Assembly: GCF_026210795.1 (NCBI RefSeq)
Contig: NC_089438.1
Location: 4,671,501-4,735,500 of the forward strand
Direction of reading: 5' to 3'
DNA length: 64,000 nucleotides
Origin: Rhizophagus irregularis
Taxonomy: Eukaryota; Glomeromycota; Glomeromycetes; Glomerales; Glomeraceae
Part shown: positions 56,665 through 64,000 of the stretch, one piece after another
How the letters are laid out: each line of letters starts with the position of its first letter
Numbering within the stretch: position 1 is the first letter of the stretch
Notes under the pieces: model-generated
The model's database searches: none
The model's input: the letters and a program-made list of their open reading frames with translations, nothing else
Told to the model about the DNA's origin: nothing
Translations under genes and position numbers: made by a program

Positions 56665-58946
56665 ATGTCATATTCTAAAAATAAATTAATTAATAATGCA
56701 ATTAATAGATCATATGCATTAGTGGATTACAATATTCATGATTAGGGATGGCAATGGTCACGGTCATTAACCGGTTATGACCGGTCATGACCGTGACCGA
56801 TATCGGTCGGTCAAAGACCTCTGACCGACCGTTTGACCGACCGGTCTGACCGACCGGTTAACCGACCGTTTGACCGACCGTTTAACCGATCCTGAAAACG
56901 TTTGCGAAACGTAATTTAATAAAAAAAATGTTTCACAAACGTTTTTTTAATTATTTTAATAGCGAAAACGTTTTTTATTAAGTATTTCAATTAAATTAAG
57001 TTTCGCAAACGTTTTCAGGATCGGTTAACCAGTCGGTCAAACGGTCGGTCGGTCGGTCAAAGGTTCTTGACCGGTTATGACTGACCGATGACCGACCATG
57101 ACCGACCGTTGCCATCCCTATTCATGATAATACACATAAAAGACATGAATTTAGAAAACAAATACTTCTTAATGATGAATCACTTACGGAAAATGAAAAA
57201 TCTGAAGCAATAAGAATAATAACTGAAACTTATGATCTTGATAAACTTATTTTTAATAAAGGAACAAAAAGAATTTGTGAAAATTGTAACCAAGAATGTT
57301 TAGCTACGACATATTGTGAATGTTGTATTCGAAATTATTTAAAAGCAAAATTTTCAAATTGGACATCTGGAAATGTTATTATTAATAATTTAATACAAGA
57401 ATGTCAAATGAAGACAATTTACCCAAAACTAATACCAGAATGGATTCCATATAATAAACTACAAAATATTAAATATCTAACAAAAGGTGGATTTTCAGAA
57501 ATTTATACAGCAGTTTGGATTGATGGAAATTTTATTGAATGGGATTCTGAAAGGCAACAATTAAAAAGATTTGGAAAACATATAGTGGTACTTAAAAAAT
57601 TAGAAAATGTTGAAAATGCAAACCAAAGTTGGATTGAAGAGGTTTGTAATCTAAGTATTAAAATAGTTGACAAATTAATTTTTTGTTGAAAATTTTATAA
57701 TGGTTTATTTTATAGGCTAAATCACACGTAAATATAAGCAATAAATGGGGTGATATTGTCCAATGTTTTGGATTAACACAAGATCCATCAAATGGAAATT
57801 ATATGCTTGTAATGCAATATATGAATATAGATTTAAGAAAATATTTACAACAAAATCATAATCAACTTACATGGAAAGAAAGAATTCAAATTATTACTGA
57901 TATAACTTTTGCACTTCGAAGAATTCATGATGAAAATGCAATTCATAGAGATTTGCATTCCGGCAATATATTATTTAAAAGGGGTAGATTTGATATAAGT
58001 GATCTTGGCTTTTGTGGACCTGCAGATAAGCCATTAAAAAGTATATATGGAAATCTTCCTTATATAGCACCTGAGGTTATTATTGGAAAAGAACAGACTT
58101 TTAAATCTGATATTTATAGTATTGCAATGCTTATGTGGGAAGTTTCATCTGGACAACCACCATTTATTGATTGTGAACATGATTATGATCTTGCTATGAA
58201 TATTGTTAATGGTATAAGACCTAAGATTGTACCAGGAACTCCTTTAGAATATAAAAATTTAATGAAACAATGTTGGGATGCCGATCCATCAAAAAGACCT
58301 GATATTAATACACTTGAGAAAAAAATGAGAGAAATTAATTTATTTTATCAAAGTAAATCAAATGAATTAACTCAACCAGAAGAAAATAATAATTTTGAAA
58401 TGGAAAATTATACTAACAGTAGCAAACTTTTTACAAGTAAACTTCATCAATTTGATAATCTTCCTGAACCAAGAAATGCAACAGAAGGTATTTATTGCTT
58501 TTTGTTAATCGCTTAAATAGTGTATTAATATATTTAATTAGTAATGTTTATTTAAATATTATAATAGAAGAACAAGAAGGTATAAATTAAACAAATTCTC
58601 ATATATAATTTTAATTTATAAAAATTAATGATAACATGGTTAATTTTTTTATAGCATTTCATAGTAATAAATCATATGATTTTCAAATTCCTAATAATAG
58701 TAAGTGCGATTACATTTATGTTAAATATTATATAATGAAGCGTTATTTATTGACTTATTTTGCTTTTTTTAGTTGATGATTTTAACAAATTAAGTAGTAA
58801 GAAAAATAGTATTTCAAAAACAAGTAGCATATTTAAAGGTAATTAAATAATATATTTTATTTTGAAATGAACAAATAACTTATTTTTGAGATTATTTAGT
58901 TAGCAGCAAAAAGTATCCAATATATTTAAAAAAAGCTTAAAAAATG
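56665..58946 (+). pseudogene. TKL-type protein kinase, paralogue C, interrupted by a MITE
   Basis: ATG at 56665 gives 26 codons homologous to paralogue A, then a TAG at 56743 that is the first codon of an inserted MITE. Paralogue A homology resumes at 57121. Exon 1 ends at 57641, exon 2 is 57716-58487, and small exons follow at 58568-58579, 58655-58699, 58773-58838 and 58900-58946. The Cys cluster (CENCNQECLATTYCECC) and the kinase core (YLTKGGFSEIYTA, VVLKKL, IHRDLHSGNIL, SDLGFCG, APEV, WDADPSKRP) are intact. The last exon has a 1-nt deletion relative to A that creates a TAA. An internal ATG at 57408 lies just before the glycine loop, so a shortened active kinase could still be made. Confidence 0.75.
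56743..57120. mobile_element. 378-bp hAT-type foldback MITE with 8-bp TSD
   Basis: The ends are TAGGGATGGCAATGG and its complement TTGCCATCCCTA, the usual hAT-family terminal sequence. TTCATGAT is duplicated at 56735-56742 and 57121-57128, an 8-bp TSD fitting the nTnnnnAn preference. The element is almost a full palindrome: GACCGACCG-rich arms and inner CTGAAAACGTTTGCGAAAC arms face each other. It encodes no protein. It introduces a stop and a frame change into kinase paralogue C. Confidence 0.9.
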
Positions 58947-59240
58947 GCAAATAAAGTAATTAAAATTATTATTATAATATTTTAATATTAAATATTATTT
59001 ATTTTTTTATAGATACTCAAAATGATTATAAGATTGAAGCAATGCAACAGCAAAAAATGAATCATCATATTAAAGATAATGGTGCGTAAACAATTCATAT
59101 TGTTATTATTTTTTTCATTGATTTTTTAATTTTAATACATTATATATTTGATAGACAAAGATGAAGCACATAACAATCCAAATCTTCATTCAGAAGAACA
59201 AGATGAATTGGAACTTCCTGAAGGTAGGAATTTGTATTTA
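58947..59240 (+). other. Decayed 3' exons of kinase paralogue C
   Basis: 59015-59080 (TQNDYKIEAMQQQKMNHHIK) and 59155-59224 (KDEAHNNPNLHSEEQDELEL) are clear counterparts of the last exons of paralogue A, still flanked by AG and GT. They follow the frameshifted exon ending at 58946, so they are probably not translated in this frame. Confidence 0.6.
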
Positions 59241-61128
59241 AATGTTAAATTTTATTAATAAATTACAAAATTTAACAATATTTTTTTTTTATCATAGATA
59301 TTTAGATACACACATTATATAAAATAAACAACATTATTAGTATGTCTTGATTATTTTCTTATCATAAATTACTTTAAACACTATAACTTGATTAGTTACT
59401 TTTTCAAGATTCTTGGTTGTAATTTGTATAATTTATTTATTTATTTTTTTTATATTATTATATTATATGGTATTAAATATGTAGTATGAACGCGTTATAT
59501 AAATAAATTTATCATATTTTTAACATTTAAATTTTTATAAACATCTTATGCACGGCAATAGATATTAGAATTTCGAAGAGAAAGTTCAAAAGTTTGAAAA
59601 AGTTTATTAAATTATTATACTTTGTATATATGATTTACTGAAAAGAAAACTATAATCATTAGTATTCCGTTCGGTTGAAAATTTAATTACTAATCTGTAT
59701 ATGAACGATAGACCAACCGTTTTTGCTTAATATAATCTAAAAATAAACACTTTGTATTATATTCAGAAGATGTAATTTATGTGCGACGCAGTATATTTTA
59801 ATGTTTCAAATTTGATTTTTACGAAGTTATTATCTTGAAATATTGAAAAAATCGGAAAATTCCAAAAAAAAAAAAACAGAAAAATTGGAAGATTTGCGTA
59901 AGTTTTTACTGTTTATGACGTTATTAAATAAGAAATTTTCTACATTATTTTTTAATTAATTTTTTTTAAAGTAGATATCTAAAAGTATATATATATATGT
60001 ATAGAAATTTAAAATGAACGAGAATACTGGAAAATCCGAGGAAAATACGAATGAGGTGCAACTTTTAATAAATTGCAGTCAATGAACTTTTGATTTATTC
60101 TAGACAAATTCATTTTTTTTTGTAATAATATTTCTTTTATTGATATTATATATTTCTGGACTATTTCTGGGGACTTTCCAAGTGGAAATACGTTTAATTT
60201 ACCGTTACTTTTATTTCTTACTTTTTTTTTGTGTTAAGCATATTTATTATCTTATGATCTTGTGCTTTATTATACTTAATAATATTATGTATGCTTGAAT
60301 ACAAAACACATTAAAAATAAGCCCGTCGATCACTCAACAAAATTTTGGAATACTTTATTCAGATACAAGCTTATATACAAACTCTTACAAACAACATATA
60401 GAAAAATACAAAATGGAGTCCATTCTTAACAAGAAAGGGTTTAAGTTTTCAAGCAAATAAACTTTTTTACTCTGGATAAATTTTAGCAAAAAGGCTGGCT
60501 TCATTTTAAAGAAAAAACAAACGGCTTTTTCAATAAAGAAACTACAGAAAGTTATAGTAAAACCCTATAAAAAGTTTTATCCGTTATTTGACAAATTCCG
60601 TGATATAAGGTTATTGTTAATTCTGGAATATGAGCCTTTTACGGAAAAAAGATGGAATATAAAAAACGGATCGACTTTTTTTACAGGAATTAATATTTAT
60701 AAAGAGGAATATTTATTTTTCTAAACAATATCAAACAAATTCTTTACTTTTCATAAATTAATATATGTTATTCAATTTAAATATTGTAAATTCGCTGCTT
60801 AAATAGACAATTTTCTTGCTGTTGTAGTTTGCCGCAGTTGCGATATGTATCTTTTTAATTTTTGAATTTGCGGTATGAAATTTAATGCAAAATAATCCAT
60901 ACAACCCAAAATTTTATTAAAATTTAATCATCATGGCGTCATAATTATAAATAGGAAATAATTTGCAGTATATATAAAATTTTGCCTTAAGTTAATCAAA
61001 TTCAGAAATTAAAGTAGTATATAATAAATACGTCCTCTCACTTCAATATTCTTTCCTCATCTTCAATTTCAATACTGCTTCTTGAATACTGCTCACACGA
61101 AATTAACAACCCAATTCTTCTTGCCGCT
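59241..61128. other. Intergenic AT-rich DNA
   Basis: Homology to kinase A continues weakly to about 59420 (final exon region and 3' flank). Nothing recognisable lies between 59500 and 61128. Confidence 0.45.
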
Positions 61129-62710
61129 TCACTTCAATCCTTTCAATTCTTTTCGCATCTTCAATTCTTTTTTCGCATCGGTTTTACCTGTTTTCATAAT
61201 TTGAAACACTTCATATTCTTCTACAGAAAATTCCTCTTCAGTTTCTCTAATTGGCTTTTCATAACAAGAAGAATTTCTACAATAACTCTCATCATAGTAA
61301 TTGCTTCCAAACAAAATAAGACCATTAAATGATGGACCAAAATTAGAATCATTATATATAGCATATTTTTTAACCGTTACCCGACTTAATATATTATTTG
61401 CAATATCGGTACTATCATTACTCTTAAAAGAAAATATAAAACAATCTTCAATATCTTCAGTAGCACTATAGTAACCGAAAAAAGAATCCCATATAGTCGG
61501 ATTATATCCTCCAAGGATTTCGTCACTGTCTTTCACTTTAATAATTGATATAGTATGAAATTGATTATCACAGATTTCATGAAATTTACTTGATGAAAAT
61601 CCATCACGAGATCCACGAAGAATCAATTTGAATTCATATGAATTTTTTATTTCATCCGTAATTTCTAATCTATCAATCCATTTTGAGATTAATTCAGCAT
61701 GTTGTAACGTAATTATTTTTGAATCAATACTTTTTGAATTATTCAATTTTTTGATTGATTGGTTTTTAGGATTCAAAAAATATTTAAGTAAATCTTCACG
61801 TAATTCTTTAGGTATAATTTTTTTATACGGATATACATTATTCAAAAATTCTTCAGAAGATAAGTTATAAAATTTAATAAAAGGAATACATTGTTTTAAA
61901 GTAATCTTTAAAGTATTAAAATCATCTTTCGAATAATTTGAAGAATTCGAAGGAAGTTCAGGATTTTGAGCAATACCCCATTTAAGTACATGTTCCCAAA
62001 TTTGAATATCATCCAATTGAATATCATCTTGTTTAATAAGAGTAATCAAGCATTTTTCTGAAATTGAATTGAAATCGATTGAATTAAAAATTTTTTCTGG
62101 TTCTTTAGATATTAATTCTATACAAAAGTTTTGTAATTTTAAGAAAGTATCATTATTAAAACTTGTTTGATATATCAAGTTAAAATTTTGGTTTATCCAA
62201 TTTTCTTTATTGATAATCAAAAATGATTGTAAATGAGTGATTAATTCCTGAAGACTAAGTTCATTGGCAGCGACCAAGATTTTAATGATATCTAAAGTAT
62301 CATATTCTTTTAAAGAAAGTCTCCCTCCATAAATATATCTTTTTTTTTAAAAAAAATAATAATAACAAATTAAGTAAAATAAGAAATATATATCACATAT
62401 ATATAACATATTATAATTCGCTACCTTACCTTAAAATTATCTGAAAAACTTCGGGTGAAATATTCGGTAATTTAATGTGTGTTAAAATCCCATCATTTTT
62501 CTTTCTATTGGTTGATAAAATTCTTCGCAAATAAGGAGAACGATAATATAAAATAACCATATGAGCATGAAATATTTTTACGTATGGGTCATTACCAACT
62601 TCAATAGTAGTATCATAGTATTCGTTATCTTCTAAAATTTCAAGTAAATTTTGAGATAATTTTGGTAGAAATGTATTGTCATCCATTTTATAAGAATTTT
62701 TGTGTTTCAA
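61129..62710 (-). CDS. BTB-BACK-TLDc domain protein (two exons)
   Basis: Exon 1 is 62710-62430 and exon 2 is 62338-61129 (91-bp intron). Phases agree, giving 496 residues. The second in-frame methionine (MDDNTFLPKLS, residue 9) is an equally good start. BTB domain about 15-125 (TIEVGNDPYVKIFHAHMVIL, SPYLRRIL, YIYGGRLSLKEYDTLDIIKI), BACK domain about 130-250 (NFNLIYQTSF, WEHVLKWGIAQNPEL), TLDc about 310-470 (LILRGSRDGFSSSKFHEICD, GGYNPTIWDS, FIFSF, GPSFNGLILF). BTB proteins often act as cullin-3 substrate adaptors or dimerise; TLDc is linked to oxidative-stress protection and V-ATPase regulation. The exact role here is unknown. It is the intact counterpart of the pseudogenes at 30.4-31.3 kb and 54.4 kb. 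Confidence 0.85.
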
Positions 62711-64000
62711 AGAAAAAAAAATTGGTATATTGTATGGCTAATCGGTTTTATATGGTAAATCTCGGTTAAATTCGGCCCGAAAAAGTATATGTCATGTGTT
62801 AAACAATTACATTACACCACTTAAAAGGTTTGTTGGCCGCTGATCGGGATCGTATTAAAAATCGAAGATCAAGTTAATTGAAGTCAATATAAGTGTACTT
62901 GTAATTTATAACGCTATCATAAAAGTTTTTTTCAGTGATAATTACGTATCTGGTGGTGGCGCACAATCATCACGCATCGACCTTAATAAAAAATTTTATT
63001 ATTAAAAACGAAAAAAATCATTTTTTTTATTAAAAACGAAAAAAATCATTTTTTTTATTAAAAAAAAAAAATGAAACACACCTAACACACCTGATTTTTT
63101 CATAAAAAATCGTCATTTTCTCTATTAAATGATTTATTAGTTAATAAAAAAAAAAGTCATTTTTTTTATTTTAAAATGGAAAAAAAAATCATTTATTTTT
63201 ATTAAAAATGAAACAACTGATTTCTCATAAAAAAATCGTCCATTTTTATTTTATTTAAAATGAAAAAAATCATTCTTTCTTGTTTTAGATAATTCTTGAT
63301 TTGCAATTATACAATACATATTTTTTTTTGATTTATTAATTATTAGTCAGAAGCTCACCGTTTTGTTAAACGTTTTTTCCCAAATATGTTATTTTTCAAT
63401 GTCAATTTTTTGAATGTTCAAATTCCCGAACTTTGGATCATTTTCTAAAATTCCAATTCCATAATTCTAGCTAAATTTCCTGAAACCCAATTATTTGAAG
63501 GAAAATTTCCCGAATCCCAATTTCCAATATCTAGACTACTTTTTTTTTTAATTTATTGCATAATATATGTATTTACTGTATATATCAATAAATAATAACA
63601 AGGATTAGCGTCAAGAATTTTATTGTCAAGTCATTAATGTACTTATCTGTTAGTCTGTTACTGTATGTACTAGTTAAATTATTACGTAGTAGATCATTCT
63701 TACGTAAAAAAGTTTACGTACATATTGTATTATTATTTTCATTATTATATATTTTTTATATTTAAAAACTTTGATTAATTAATGTTATTTTATTTTAATT
63801 TTGTAATCAAATAATCCTTTGGCTAAAATGGAACGAGTTAAAAAGAATCCTAAATCATAGGAAAATATTTTAGGAATTAATTTTATTTTTCGCCATAGTG
63901 ATTTATTAAATATAAATAAGGTTTTTAAAAAAGAAATTTAGTAAAAAGTTCATACTTCAAGAAAATGGCGCTCGGGAAATCATACTGTAACCGGTCAATT
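62711..64000. other. Intergenic DNA with low-complexity repeats to window end
   Basis: Promoter flank of the BTB gene, the repeat block described separately, then AT-rich DNA. No gene is seen. Confidence 0.45.
62985..63280. repeat. Tandem repeat of a ~29-bp unit
   Basis: ATTAAAAACGAAAAAAATCA followed by a T run is repeated almost exactly at about 62998, 63027 and 63056, then degenerates to longer units (AATGAAACA, ATAAAAAATCGTC) up to 63280. Confidence 0.75.

Noticed and set aside
1-64000. tRNA and rRNA genes
   Set aside because: No segment showed a convincing B-box (GGTTCGAATCC-type) with matching acceptor stem; the GGTTTGAATCC phrase near 4990 has no clover-leaf around it.

Overview
The window looks like nuclear DNA of an arbuscular mycorrhizal fungus (Glomeromycotina, Rhizophagus-like). 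This is inferred from family content and style, not from a search. The DNA is very AT-rich. Genes are split by short GT-AG introns of about 70-90 bp. The gene set is the one known to be expanded in these fungi: TKL-type kinases with an HRDLHSGN loop, BTB-BACK-TLDc proteins, an AIG1-type GTPase and a P450. Much of the rest is transposable-element debris. No RNA gene was recognised.

Layout: 1-1394 holds a partial OTU-type protein gene running off the left edge. 3010-4575 is a non-coding element with inverted GGTGAA/TTCACC-rich ends and six ~184-bp tandem repeats inside. 5343-7701 is kinase paralogue A (minus). 8.4-11.4 kb holds eroded gene remnants. 11.4-29.0 kb is a nested stack of mobile elements. 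29-31.3 kb holds a polymerase-like fragment and a BTB-BACK-TLDc pseudogene. 32073-32632 is an intron-containing divergent histone H2A. 34.0-36.3 kb is kinase paralogue B. 38.0-43.0 kb holds two Cys-rich kinase modules whose exons join in phase into one open gene. 44.1-44.9 kb is an AIG1-type GTPase and 46.8-47.4 kb a membrane protein. 51.2-52.9 kb is a cytochrome P450. 54.4 kb is a BTB fragment. 56.7-59.2 kb is kinase paralogue C, in inverted orientation to A and broken by a hAT-type MITE. 61.1-62.7 kb is an intact BTB-BACK-TLDc gene.

The 11.4-29.0 kb stack resolves by target-site duplications and resumed sequence. A retroelement (R1, 11423-29005, 14-bp TSD) carries an unknown protein gene. 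R1 is split by a small TA-flanked MITE and by a ~14.3-kb insertion. That insertion is a DNA element (D-outer) with ends matching CACAGGTCGAA / TTCGACCTGTG. D-outer holds a second retroelement (R3, 16084-18284, 15-bp TSD, poly-A, ORF1-like protein). It also holds a second copy of itself (D-inner, about 18650-26557), which in turn carries a second copy of the R1-type retroelement (R2, 22329-24935, 19-bp TSD). R1, R2 and R3 encode proteins without any visible reverse transcriptase but share a 5' leader.

The most unusual signal lies in both D elements. On the minus strand each carries a ~120-bp-period array in which almost every unit has a polypyrimidine tract plus TAG acceptor, a 21-42-nt mini-exon, and a GTAAGTTTCG-type donor. 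Each intron has one hairpin at its donor and one just before its acceptor. This looks like a many-microexon transcription unit, or an introner-like array, carried by a non-autonomous DNA transposon.
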